64,000 bases of DNA from Clostridium sp. CF012 (GCF_018861755.1 NZ_JAHLEF010000006.1:1-64000); one strand, 5' to 3'. Numbered from the stretch's first letter, positions 53,694 through 62,882 are shown. Notes: a model not told the origin generated them from the letters alone. Numbers and translations: made by a program.

Positions 53694-55171
53694 TAGTAGA
53701 TATCCACTATCTTACCATCAATCCCCAAAAGTAAAGTTTTAAAATCATTAACATTAACATTAGTTAAAAAGCTTCCAATATCGCCACCATAATTATTAAG
53801 TCTAGCTTTATTGAAATGTTTACTAAATGTATAGTTTGTATCATTAATTATTAATCCTGTTGGATTAAGCATATCTGGTGTGAATTTTGTGATGGTTCCA
53901 ATAACAACCTTATCATTTACATAAATAAAGGTGTTCTTATTCCATATATCTGATACAAAATAAACTACATCATAAATATTTAAATTAGCTTCCTGTATAT
54001 TCACACCTCTATAAATGTAAGAATACTTTGTATTTTTAAGCTGATCTAGAAGTTTAGCATTATCAGCTTTATAGACTTGCGGTACACCAAAATTAGCATC
54101 TACAATAACTGCATAGTCATAGCCTGAATTATCGCTCTTCTTTGTTAGTATAATTGAAGAATAAGCTCTCACGGCTTTGGCTGCAACTTCATAATCAACA
54201 TATACTCCATGATAATAATATAGTGAAGCTTTTGGTAGCGTCATAGTTTTAGCCAAATTATTGTCATCTGTGTAAGCTATTACTGGAGCTGTTACACTTG
54301 TTACAGCATACTTCTCTGTAGAATTTTCCTTTACACTTACTTTAGTAATAGTGGTTCCATCAATATAAAGTTTATATTTTACTCCAAGTTCAATGTCCCC
54401 AGCATTACTATTCACTGTATATTTTGTTAAACTTGTGAGCCCTTGACCTGCAAGATAAACTTGATTATCTAAAAGATCGTCCGAAGTTTTTGAGTTCCCA
54501 ACCACTGTAACTTCTTTTAATGAACCTGTAATTTCAGTATTTAAATATTCATCACTGAAATATTTATCAGAAAAATACGCAGTTTGAGAGCCCTTAATCA
54601 AGGTACTAAAAAGCCTATCAAACAAAACTGCTGCTACTTTATAGGTTAACTTATCATTTTTTTTCGCAGCTATATCAGTAGTTAATCCTAATTTATAAGC
54701 CTGTTGAATATAATTATTGGGCCATGTCAATTTTGTGAGTTCTGCATCTGTATCTGTATATCCAAGGAGCCTCACCATAACGGTATCTATCTCTGCCATT
54801 GTGACGTACTGTTCAGGATGAAAGTAGCCGTCTGGTGTTCCAAACATTAAACCTACGCCCACCACCCCATTAACATATCCACTAAGATCACTATTAGCAG
54901 TTATATCAGGGAAAATTGTTGTACCATTTAAGTTTGAAGAGGTGGAAGATAATCCGTCTGCTATGGCTATGGCTTTTACTAATTGGCCTCTAGTTACAAT
55001 TCCGTTCTCACCATTAGTAGGCTTATCTATAACCTTCAATTGTTGCATTTTTTCAATTGAACCTGAGTAACTTATAGGTCTTGCACTTGCAAAAACTATA
55101 GATGAACTTACAGTAGAAAATAGCAATACAATTGCTAACATTAAACTTAGACCTGCTTTTTTAAATTTCAT
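53693..55171 (-). CDS. secreted S-layer homology (SLH) domain protein
   Basis: The 492-residue protein has a signal peptide (1-29). SLH-type units span about 35-200, including VTRGQLVKAIAIADGL and GLMFGTPDGYFHPEQYVTMAEIDTVMVRLLGY. The rest is beta-rich, with no recognised catalytic motif. SLH domains bind pyruvylated secondary wall polymer, so the protein is likely attached to the wall. It starts 71 bases after the stop of the ABC permease at 55243, with only a REP motif and no terminator between. It may therefore be the last gene of that export operon, possibly its accessory or cargo. AAGGATGG precedes the ATG, and a strong terminator follows. Confidence 0.85.
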   Translation of the reverse strand: MKFKKAGLSLMLAIVLLFSTVSSSIVFASARPISYSGSIEKMQQLKVIDKPTNGENGIVTRGQLVKAIAIADGLSSTSSNLNGTTIFPDITANSDLSGYVNGVVGVGLMFGTPDGYFHPEQYVTMAEIDTVMVRLLGYTDTDAELTKLTWPNNYIQQAYKLGLTTDIAAKKNDKLTYKVAAVLFDRLFSTLIKGSQTAYFSDKYFSDEYLNTEITGSLKEVTVVGNSKTSDDLLDNQVYLAGQGLTSLTKYTVNSNAGDIELGVKYKLYIDGTTITKVSVKENSTEKYAVTSVTAPVIAYTDDNNLAKTMTLPKASLYYYHGVYVDYEVAAKAVRAYSSIILTKKSDNSGYDYAVIVDANFGVPQVYKADNAKLLDQLKNTKYSYIYRGVNIQEANLNIYDVVYFVSDIWNKNTFIYVNDKVVIGTITKFTPDMLNPTGLIINDTNYTFSKHFNKARLNNYGGDIGSFLTNVNVNDFKTLLLGIDGKIVDIY

Positions 55172-55210
55172 TTTTACGCCATCCTTTTTATTAGAATATT
55201 TAATCTTTTT

Positions 55211-55236
55211 CCATACTTTCCCAGGGGTCTGACCCC
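55211..55236 (-). repeat. REP-like palindromic motif, copy 4
   Basis: The GGGGTCAGACCCC core and CTGGGAAAGTATGG tail lie six bases after the stop of the MacB-like permease and 40 bases before the SLH gene start. Confidence 0.85.
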
Positions 55237-55242
55237 ATAGAA

Positions 55243-56421
55243 TTATTCATATGCTAAAGCATCTATTGGATTTAAATTTGCTGCTTTGTTGGCTGGATAC
55301 ATTCCAAAAACTACTCCAATTAAAAGTGAAATACCAAATGAAGATGAAATCCAAGGGATTGAATATACTTCCGGCACGAATCCAAGGCCACCTATAACAA
55401 AATGTATGGTGCCTACACCAATAGCCACTCCAATAAGTCCCCCCAGACCAGTAACCACTAATGCTTCAATTAAAAATTGTGTAAGTATATTCCCTTTTTT
55501 TGCTCCAATTGCCTTTCTAATCCCTATTTCTCTTGTTCTTTCTGTTACTGAAACTAGCATTATGTTCATTATCCCTACACCACCTACTACCAGGGATATA
55601 CCTGCTGTACCCGCAAGCACTGCGGTAATAAGCGCCATGACTTTATTAAATTCAGCCATTTGTTCTCCCATATTTAGAATATAAAATGCATCTTTGTTCT
55701 TATAAATGCTAGTCAAAAATGTAGTTAACAGTTTAAAGGATTTGTCTACAGCCTCAGAACTTGTTGCCTCAGCAGTAAAAGTTTCAATTATTGCTACTTT
55801 ATTAAGTTTTAATGCAACTCCTATAGGTATAATAACCCTATCATCTTTAGATTTATCCGCACCCTTATCCTTTTCTGTAAGCACACCAACAACCTTAAAC
55901 TGCTGTCCGGTAATTTTCATAGTCTTACCTATTGCGCTTTGTCCTTTAAAGATTTCATTAGCAACAGCAGTTCCTATAACTGCTATTTTTTGATTATAAT
56001 TTATATCCAATTGATTCAAAAATCTACCCTCTTGTACTGTAATACTGTTAATATCTTTATACTCAGGACTTGTACCTAAAACTGTAGTATCGCGGCTCAA
56101 GTTTCCTACTTTCACTTTAGCAACACTTGTAAGCTCAGGAGTAATCTTAGAAATTATAGTGCTATTTTCACGTTGAAACTTAGTTAGATCTTCATAAGAA
56201 ACATTTCTATTACTGCCTCTTCCCTGTATGTATATCGTTAGCGAATTTTTAGCGATTGCACCAATTTGCTCTTTCATCTTAGCAGCGCCTCCTTGTCCAA
56301 TGCCAACAGCAATAATTACTGACGATACACCAATAATAACTCCTAGCATAGTAAGAAAGGTTCTTACCTTATTTGAGACTATACTCTTTATAGCCATTCT
56401 ATAAGCTTGAATAAATTTCAT
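55243..56421 (-). CDS. MacB-like ABC export permease
   Basis: The 392-residue protein has the single MacB layout. There is an N-terminal helix (about 20-42), a periplasmic-type domain (about 50-260), and a C-terminal FtsX block of three helices (about 270-385). The block contains the mechanotransmission motif VTERTREIGIRKAIGAKKGNIL. It is half the size of the permease at 47868 and should work as a dimer. Its ATG overlaps the ATPase stop by four bases (ATGA), showing tight translational coupling. Together with the adaptor at 57098 it makes a three-gene exporter of unknown substrate. Confidence 0.92.
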   Translation of the reverse strand: MKFIQAYRMAIKSIVSNKVRTFLTMLGVIIGVSSVIIAVGIGQGGAAKMKEQIGAIAKNSLTIYIQGRGSNRNVSYEDLTKFQRENSTIISKITPELTSVAKVKVGNLSRDTTVLGTSPEYKDINSITVQEGRFLNQLDINYNQKIAVIGTAVANEIFKGQSAIGKTMKITGQQFKVVGVLTEKDKGADKSKDDRVIIPIGVALKLNKVAIIETFTAEATSSEAVDKSFKLLTTFLTSIYKNKDAFYILNMGEQMAEFNKVMALITAVLAGTAGISLVVGGVGIMNIMLVSVTERTREIGIRKAIGAKKGNILTQFLIEALVVTGLGGLIGVAIGVGTIHFVIGGLGFVPEVYSIPWISSSFGISLLIGVVFGMYPANKAANLNPIDALAYE

Positions 56422-57098
56422 CGTATCACCTCATTGTCCTGCGTGATTTCTCCATCTGAAATTCTTATAATACGTTTTGCCTTTAATGCAAGATCATTAT
56501 CATGAGTTATTAGAATTATTGTATTTCCATTAGAATTAAGTTCTTTCAGTATATTCATTACTTCTATTCCAGTTTTGCTGTCAAGTGCTCCAGTTGGCTC
56601 ATCAGCAAGTAATACTGGTGGTCTTGTAACCAAAGCTCTAGCAATAGCTACTCTTTGCTGCTGACCTCCTGAAAGTTCACTAGGTCTATGGTGCATTCTT
56701 TCTTTAAGGCTAACCGTGGCTAGTGCTTCCATTGCTCTTTTTTTAGCTTCCCTATTGCGTACCCCTTGGTAAATAAGTGGAAGCTCGACATTTTCAAGGG
56801 CCGAAAGTTTTTGAAGTAAATTAAATTTTTGAAATATAAATCCGATTTTAAAATTTCTTATCTCAGCTAGCTTATCACCCTTTAACTTACTCACTTCTTC
56901 CCCGTCTAATTTGTAACTACCTGAGGTTGGCACATCTAAGCATCCAAGCATATTCATAAGAGTGGATTTACCTGAGCCCGAAGGCCCAACAATGGCAACA
57001 AACTCCTGTAATCTTATATGCAGATTTATTCTATTTAATGCGGTTACTTTATTTTCTCCCATTGTGTAAATCTTGCACATATCAGATATTTGAATCAT
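56418..57098 (-). CDS. ABC transporter ATPase (MacB/LolD type)
   Basis: The 226-residue ATPase has Walker A GPSGSGKST, IFQKFNLLQKLSALEN after the Q-loop, the signature LSGGQQQR, Walker B VLLADEPTGALDS and ITHDNDLA with the switch histidine. It energises the MacB-like permease that overlaps it by four bases, and it overlaps the adaptor stop by one base (TAATG). The three-gene order adaptor-ATPase-permease is identical to that of the operon at 47868-52426, so the two operons are paralogous. Confidence 0.95.
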   Translation of the reverse strand: MIQISDMCKIYTMGENKVTALNRINLHIRLQEFVAIVGPSGSGKSTLMNMLGCLDVPTSGSYKLDGEEVSKLKGDKLAEIRNFKIGFIFQKFNLLQKLSALENVELPLIYQGVRNREAKKRAMEALATVSLKERMHHRPSELSGGQQQRVAIARALVTRPPVLLADEPTGALDSKTGIEVMNILKELNSNGNTIILITHDNDLALKAKRIIRISDGEITQDNEVIR

Positions 57099-58807
57099 TA
57101 AATTCCACCTCCAGATTGTCCGCCGCCCATACCAGGAGCTCCAGGCTGCATCTCTGGTAAAACAATCACATCTCCTTCTTTTAAACCACTAGTAATTTCA
57201 ATATCGGTTTCATTATATAATCCAACTTGTACTTCTATTTGTACGCAGCCATCATAATAACTTTGCATATTATTAGTAGCAGTTTGTCCACCTTTTACTC
57301 CAACTGATGGTATTGCACCTGATTTAGACCCAGATCCAGCTCCTTTAATGTATACATAGCTTTTTTCATTAGTTGTAGTTATTGCTTCTATAGGTAAAGT
57401 CAAAATATTTGTTTTATTTGATACTTCTATTTCACCATTTGCATTCATTCCGCCCTTAAGCTTATCTAAGTTATCATTAATTTTAACAGTTACTATAAAA
57501 GTGGTTACTCCCTTTTCTGCCACACCAGTTACTGCAATTTTTGCTACCTCTCCAGTAACCGGTGTTTTTAAAGTAGCTGGTAATGCGTCTACAGTAATAT
57601 TTGTCTTCTGTCCAACCTTAAGTTTAGCTATATCTAGTTCATCCACAGGTATATCAAACTGCATTTGCGCTGGATCTGAAAGATCAGCAATCTCATCTCC
57701 TGGTTTAACAGTATCGCCAACTTTATTAGTCATTTTTGTAATTACTCCATTAATAGGGGCGATTATTTTATAATCATTAAGTTGTTTTCCCTTTAAAGTC
57801 ATCTGCGTCTGAGCATTTTCTAATTGTAAATCTGAGTTTTGTTTAGCTCTAGCAATCTCATCATTGCTCATTGTTATGAGCACTTGTCCTGAACTAACCT
57901 TTTGGTTTTGCTTAACTGATATATTTTGGACTGTTCCACCAGTTAAGTTGGTAACGAGTTGCTTTTTTATGTAATTAAGTTCTGCTATTCCAGTGCTTGA
58001 TATCGAACCCTTTGGAGCTAAAATATCCGCATTTGCAGTCATTCCTTCCATAACAGCCCCTGGATTATTAATTTGAATCTCCACGGTGTATAACTTTCCA
58101 CCTGCGATAGTTGAAGTTGTTTGGTTACTGATATAAGTAACTTTTCCATTTACTGACTGCATTAACGAAGTTAAATTCACCTTAGCTGATTGTCCTATTT
58201 CTATTTTACCTAAAGCTGAAGCATTATAGGTTAACAATACTTTAAGCTTTGTGGTATCAGCTATGGTAAAGACTGTTCCTCCCTTTGAAACTGTATCTCC
58301 TTGCTTTACTAAAATATCACTAACAATACCTGTAAAAGGAGCTTTAATTGATAGATCATTTATTGCATCATCACTTGCGTTTGCAGATATTTGATTTTGT
58401 TTAAAAGTATTAATGTCCGCATTAGCTGAAGTCTGTGCATCAGTATCATCTAATTCATATATTACATCCCCGGCTTTTACCCTATCTCCCTCTTTATAAT
58501 TAACCTTAGTGACTGTGGCGCCTATTTTAGAGAAAATTTTACTGCTGTTTGTAAAGTATATAGGGCCTGAACCCGGTACTAACACTTTTAGATTTCCTTT
58601 TTTTACAGTAGTTTTGTTTTGCTCTATTACAGTTTTTGAAGCAAAAAATTTATTTTGTATAAAACTACTTTTAAATACTCCAACCAAAGCAGCCACAATA
58701 ACTACAGTGGTAATCACCTTTTTAACAGTTATTTTTTTCAATTGTTCTTTAACCTTAAAACCATTAAACTTAAACCCTTTAACCTTTGCCCTTAAATCTA
58801 ATTTCAA
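57098..58807 (-). CDS. RND/HlyD-type efflux adaptor, long form
   Basis: The 569-residue protein has a basic start, one membrane helix (about 33-50) and lipoyl halves (VTKVNYKEGDRVKAGDVIYELD and IKAPFTGIVSDILVKQGDTV). A second pair of lipoyl-like segments follows (IKKQLVTNLTGGTVQNISVKQ and INGVITKMTNKVGDTVKPG), then barrel and membrane-proximal domains and a Gly-rich tail (GAPGMGGGQSGG). Two lipoyl pairs suggest an internal duplication. It is the first gene of the MacAB-like operon. The TTG start is supported by AAGGTGAAA seven bases upstream. A repeated terminator-like hairpin stands at 58925-58984, just before its promoter region. Confidence 0.9.
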   Translation of the reverse strand: MKLDLRAKVKGFKFNGFKVKEQLKKITVKKVITTVVIVAALVGVFKSSFIQNKFFASKTVIEQNKTTVKKGNLKVLVPGSGPIYFTNSSKIFSKIGATVTKVNYKEGDRVKAGDVIYELDDTDAQTSANADINTFKQNQISANASDDAINDLSIKAPFTGIVSDILVKQGDTVSKGGTVFTIADTTKLKVLLTYNASALGKIEIGQSAKVNLTSLMQSVNGKVTYISNQTTSTIAGGKLYTVEIQINNPGAVMEGMTANADILAPKGSISSTGIAELNYIKKQLVTNLTGGTVQNISVKQNQKVSSGQVLITMSNDEIARAKQNSDLQLENAQTQMTLKGKQLNDYKIIAPINGVITKMTNKVGDTVKPGDEIADLSDPAQMQFDIPVDELDIAKLKVGQKTNITVDALPATLKTPVTGEVAKIAVTGVAEKGVTTFIVTVKINDNLDKLKGGMNANGEIEVSNKTNILTLPIEAITTTNEKSYVYIKGAGSGSKSGAIPSVGVKGGQTATNNMQSYYDGCVQIEVQVGLYNETDIEITSGLKEGDVIVLPEMQPGAPGMGGGQSGGGI

Positions 58808-58924
58808 TTAATTTCACCTTCCATTCATATAATTATAATTATATATTTATAAGCTTATTCATAATAACAATTCATATATCTCAGTAATATATTCATCAAT
58901 TAACACAATTTGCTTAATCATCCT

Positions 58925-58984
58925 AATTATACAATGAAAAAATGTATGAAAGCAAACAATATTTGTCTGTTTTCATACATTTTA
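58925..58984 (-). terminator. hairpin repeat (copy 2), terminator of the SLAP-like gene
   Basis: ATGTATGAAA-CA-ACA pairs with TGT-TG-TTTCATACAT around a short loop, followed by six T and then TTGTATAATT on the minus strand. The element matches 34801-34866 over about 60 bases. It begins 20 bases after the stop of the SLAP-like gene. Confidence 0.75.
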
Positions 58985-59004
58985 TAAGATTATTTACTTG
59001 TTAT

Positions 59005-59622
59005 CTATTCCATTTCAAAGGTAACAGTCCAAGTTGTTAAATCTGCCGCTTGTTCACTAAGAAGTGATTTTTCTATTTGCACTTCACATATTGCTATTTT
59101 AGAAGAACTTATAGTCTTATTTATGTCAATAAGACCAGCTATTAGAACTTTATCCTTTGAATCTTTTAACTTAAAAGGAAACTTATCTATATTCACTTCA
59201 ATCGTACTTCCATTATACATTAATAGTATTACCTTTAAATCACCACTATTGGTTGTTTCAACACTAAAAGGAAACATCCTTGAGTAGTCATTATTTTTAA
59301 CAATTTCTCTTTCTGAAAAATCTAACATTTTAACAAGCTCTATTTCAGTTAAATCTTCTGGAATCTGTTCGAATCCACCCTTTATCAATCTTTCAATGAG
59401 AATTTCTTTAGGATTTTTTACTGAAGCTTCCTTTAATTTTTCATCTATGTTATTCTCTTCACCTATATTTAGTATTTTACCATCTGGACAAATCTTATAA
59501 ATAAAACTATTAGATGAATTTTTCGCTGATAAATCCTCGGTAGTAATAGTAACTAATCCTGTTAATTTATCTTTTATAACAATAGTGTCAGTTCCAATCG
59601 TTTGTTTATGAATATTACTCAT
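59005..59622 (-). CDS. SLAP-like domain protein
   Basis: The 205-residue product has an N-terminal region of about 100 residues rich in charged and short hydrophobic strands. A C-terminal unit resembling the SLAP domain of the protein at 42541 follows: PFSVETTNSGDLKVILLMYNG, then PFKLKDSKDKVLIAGLIDI and WTVTFE at the end. No signal peptide is visible. I chose the ATG at 59622, since AGGAAAGG stands nine bases upstream and the longer frame runs over that site. Function is unknown; the domain relation suggests a link to the surface layer. Confidence 0.6.
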   Translation of the reverse strand: MSNIHKQTIGTDTIVIKDKLTGLVTITTEDLSAKNSSNSFIYKICPDGKILNIGEENNIDEKLKEASVKNPKEILIERLIKGGFEQIPEDLTEIELVKMLDFSEREIVKNNDYSRMFPFSVETTNSGDLKVILLMYNGSTIEVNIDKFPFKLKDSKDKVLIAGLIDINKTISSSKIAICEVQIEKSLLSEQAADLTTWTVTFEME

Positions 59623-59741
59623 ATTGTACTTTCCTTTCCTCAACAATAGTATTTTTTAGTTTTAAAATAGCTTTTCTATACTATGATATTATAGCATAAA
59701 CTTCCTATTAAAAAACATAAAAGGCTACTACATTTCTATCT

Positions 59742-60161
59742 TTATTTAGCCGAAATAGTTAAATTTACATCTTCTTTTAATTGTTGAATCATTATAGTTG
59801 TATCATGAGTACCTTTTTTTGCTGAAATGGAATGGTCTTTTACGCTCTGATAAATCTTCCATCCATCATCTTTTAAAAGCTTTTCATAATTTATGAATAC
59901 CTTATCACTTGTAGTGCTTTTGACAGTATATACACCTACACTTGACTTATTGTTTTCATTTGCTGCAATAAAGGTTTTGGCTTTTATAGTGCTATCATAT
60001 GCAGGAAGATATTCTATCTCCTTAGAATAGGGTATATTTGACTTTTGGGTTTCAGTACTGCTTACCTTATTGTTACTTGAATTGTCATTTTTCTTTGCAC
60101 GACATGCAGATAACGGAAGCACCAAAAGAATAATTAATACAACTGATATCATTTTTTTCAT
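59742..60161 (-). CDS. small lipoprotein of unknown function
   Basis: The 139-residue protein begins with a lipoprotein signal ending in the lipobox LPLSAC (Cys20). A Ser/Asn-rich linker and a compact domain of about 85 residues follow (AYDSTIKAKTFIAANENNK to the end). It should be lipid-anchored on the outer face of the membrane. No family could be named with certainty. GAGGGTG precedes the ATG. It lies between the sugar-transferase gene and the SLAP-like gene on the same strand with gaps of more than 90 bases, so it may be transcribed alone. Confidence 0.75.
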   Translation of the reverse strand: MKKMISVVLIILLVLPLSACRAKKNDNSSNNKVSSTETQKSNIPYSKEIEYLPAYDSTIKAKTFIAANENNKSSVGVYTVKSTTSDKVFINYEKLLKDDGWKIYQSVKDHSISAKKGTHDTTIMIQQLKEDVNLTISAK

Positions 60162-60318
60162 AAAATCACCCTCCTCTGTAATATTTTTATGTCACCTATA
60201 ATTTTAACTCATTTTGATGGGATGTCAAGCATCACATAGATTTCTACATGTACTTTAAAGCTATTAACTTAGCATTAAGCGAAAAATGAAATTGCTGTCA
60301 CCATCTGTCTATACGTTC

Positions 60319-61803
60319 TTAATAAGCGTTTTTATTCATAAATCCCTTAAATACAGTAAGCCAAAGAATTTTTATATCTATACTAAAACTCCAGTTTTCA
60401 ATATAATATATGTCATATTCTATCCGCTTATCTATGGAGGTGTCCCCTCTCCAGCCATGAACCTGAGCCCAACCTGTCATCCCCGGCCTAACATGATGCT
60501 TAATCATATATTTTGGTATTTCTTCCTTAAATTTTTCTACAAAAAAAGGACGCTCAGGTCGTGGACCAATAAGGCTCATATCCCCCTTTAGAACATTAAA
60601 CAACTGTGGAAGTTCATCAATACTTGTCTTTCTTATAAATCCGCCAAATTTTGTTTTCCTAGAGTCTTCCTTTGTAGTCCACTGGTTAATTTCATCTTCA
60701 TTTGACTGTATTTTCATAGAACGAAACTTATACATATTAAAGGGTTTTCTATTTTGTCCTATTCTTTCTTGTTTGAATATAAGAGGACCTGGTGAAGTCA
60801 GTTTCATTATCAATGAAGTAACAATCATTACAGGAGAAAACAAAATAATACTAATAGTTGAAAGTAGAATATCAAAAGCCCTCTTAATAAAATTATTTAA
60901 AAAATTATCAAGTGGTACATATCTTAAATTTATCATTGGAAGCCCGTCCATATCCTCAAGATAAGGTTTGGAAGGGATATATTTATAATACCCTGGAATA
61001 ATCTGAACTCTGATTCCCATCTTTTCACAAACGCCAATTACATTACCTATTTTCTCGTATTCATTTAAATTAAGAGTTATAAATATCTCATCCACATTAA
61101 ATTCATTTAAAACTGTCTGTAGGCTATCTATTTCTCCCAAAATTTTTGTATCTTGAAAATACTCCACTGTAGCTGCTGCTTGTTCATAAGTTTCTTGATC
61201 AAAATTATTTAACTCAGCCTTTAAATTATTATTAATCTTTAAATCTCCGGGTACTACATTGTCATCAAGAATACCTACGATATTGTATCCCCACTGGGCG
61301 TTAAAAACTAGCTTACTCATAAGTTCATAGGTCATTTCACTAAGTCCTACTATAAGTATATGCTTAAGATTATAACCACTTTTTCTTAGCTTTCTAAGTA
61401 ATAAGCGCATTACAAGTCTTTCAATAAAGGTAAATGCAATGCATAAAACACCGAAAATAACTATTAGATAACGAGAATAATCCACAACCTTAAATAAATA
61501 AAGTGCTAAAATAAATATTAAAATTCCTATAACGTTAGACTTGATAATACTACTAAATTCTTCAAAGGACTTTTTCACTCTTTGAGGTGTATATAAATTA
61601 AATAGACTGTAAATAAAAAGGTATAAGGGTATTATAAATATTAAAGGAAAAAGATATTGCTGAAAGGTTAAATGCCCATCATTTATATTAATAATTCCAC
61701 TCTTAAATCTAATAATCCAAGATAAAACTAATGCCAATATAATAGAAATAGCGTCAATAAGTACAAGAGCTCTATTTAGATATTTTTGATTTTCCCTAAT
61801 CAT
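60319..61803 (-). CDS. undecaprenyl-phosphate sugar phosphotransferase
   Basis: The enzyme moves a sugar 1-phosphate from a UDP-sugar to undecaprenyl phosphate, the first membrane step of exopolysaccharide or wall polymer synthesis. The 494-residue protein has four N-terminal membrane helices, a central nucleotide-binding-like domain (about 150-290) and a fifth helix. The C-terminal catalytic domain has PGPLIFKQERIGQNRKPF, MYKFRSM and DELPQLFNVLKGDMSLIGPRP. This matches the WcaJ/CpsE-type polyprenyl glycosylphosphotransferases. GAGGGGG is ten bases before the ATG. It follows a GT2 glycosyltransferase and a membrane protein on the same strand, forming a polysaccharide gene group. Confidence 0.92.
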   Translation of the reverse strand: MIRENQKYLNRALVLIDAISIILALVLSWIIRFKSGIININDGHLTFQQYLFPLIFIIPLYLFIYSLFNLYTPQRVKKSFEEFSSIIKSNVIGILIFILALYLFKVVDYSRYLIVIFGVLCIAFTFIERLVMRLLLRKLRKSGYNLKHILIVGLSEMTYELMSKLVFNAQWGYNIVGILDDNVVPGDLKINNNLKAELNNFDQETYEQAAATVEYFQDTKILGEIDSLQTVLNEFNVDEIFITLNLNEYEKIGNVIGVCEKMGIRVQIIPGYYKYIPSKPYLEDMDGLPMINLRYVPLDNFLNNFIKRAFDILLSTISIILFSPVMIVTSLIMKLTSPGPLIFKQERIGQNRKPFNMYKFRSMKIQSNEDEINQWTTKEDSRKTKFGGFIRKTSIDELPQLFNVLKGDMSLIGPRPERPFFVEKFKEEIPKYMIKHHVRPGMTGWAQVHGWRGDTSIDKRIEYDIYYIENWSFSIDIKILWLTVFKGFMNKNAY

Positions 61804-61914
61804 ATTAAAAAATCCCCCTCAACAAAATACTACCTAAGATTCATTACTTTATTCAAAACTTAGATTTATTTAAACTAAAGTTTACTTATACTAATTAGTG
61901 AAGAACCAACTCCA

Positions 61915-62778
61915 TCATAATTTAAAGAAATTAATAATAAAAGCTACTGTCATTTTTACTGCTATTGCACAAAACACAATGCCAGTAATTATAAAATTAT
62001 ATTTATTACGGTAATGCTTATTATAAAATATGAACATGGCTCTATGAAACTCATAAATAGTCTTATATCTTTTCCTTTTGCTGCTACCACCCTTATAGTG
62101 GATTGTTACAGCTTCAGGATAATAAATAACCTTGTAACCTGCTTCCTTTATTCTAAAACACCAGTCCAGATCTTCTCCATACATAAAGAAGGTCTCATCC
62201 AAAAGGCCTACCTTATTAATAACCTCTTTTCTCACCATCATAAATGCTCCTGTTAGTGCATCCACTTCATTTATTTCATCAATAGGGAGGTAGTTCAAAG
62301 TGTATTCCCCAAATTTCTTACTAGTTGGAAATAACTTATGAAGATTCAAGATATAGTATAAAGAAGCTTCTGGAGTTGGAAATCCTCGTTTACAGGCATG
62401 ATCAAGTTTTCCATTTGCAAGTAGTAGCTTACAACCAAGGGCACCAACTTTAATATTGCTATCCATATACTCCAAACATTTTTGTACACAGCTATTAAGA
62501 ACTTTTGTATCAGAATTTAGAAGTAAGATGTACCGTCCAGAAGCTTCTTTAATACCTATATTATTTGCTTTTGGAAAACCTAGGTTGTCTTTATTTTCTA
62601 TTAAGTTAGCTTGAGGGTATTGTGCATTAACCATTTCAATACTACCATCAGCGGAAGCATTATCAACGACAATAATTTCATATTTAATTAAACCCACTGT
62701 ATCTATTACAGATTGTATAGTGTCCGCTAATAATTTTTTTGTATTATAATTAACTATAATTATTGATAAATCTATCAT
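61915..62778 (-). CDS. family 2 glycosyltransferase
   Basis: The protein has a GT2 (GT-A) domain in the first 215 residues. It shows DLSIIIVNYNTKKLL, VVDNASADGS, ENKDNLGFPKANN, the metal-site motif LLNSDTKV and an acceptor-side MYGEDLDWCFRIKEAGYKV segment. A membrane-associated C-terminal helix follows. It resembles rhamnosyl-type GT2 enzymes, but the donor sugar cannot be named. The frame stays open to an ATG at 62844. The ATG at 62778 has GAAGG at a normal distance and starts right at the fold, so I chose it. It should add a sugar to the polymer begun by the neighbouring phosphotransferase. Confidence 0.88.
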   Translation of the reverse strand: MIDLSIIIVNYNTKKLLADTIQSVIDTVGLIKYEIIVVDNASADGSIEMVNAQYPQANLIENKDNLGFPKANNIGIKEASGRYILLLNSDTKVLNSCVQKCLEYMDSNIKVGALGCKLLLANGKLDHACKRGFPTPEASLYYILNLHKLFPTSKKFGEYTLNYLPIDEINEVDALTGAFMMVRKEVINKVGLLDETFFMYGEDLDWCFRIKEAGYKVIYYPEAVTIHYKGGSSKRKRYKTIYEFHRAMFIFYNKHYRNKYNFIITGIVFCAIAVKMTVAFIINFFKL

Positions 62779-62882
62779 TTCTAAAACCTTCATTCCTAAA
62801 TTTGTTTTAATTTTATTCATTATAAATGGCACAATGCATGACATACTTTTGTGGTGTGAGGCCTACCTAGACCTACTTGCTA

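Noticed and set aside
47837-55236. GGGGTCAGACCCC motifs as ordinary rho-independent terminators
   Set aside because: They have no T-run, a stem of only five or six pairs, and a conserved non-pairing tail; two are followed by separate true terminators.
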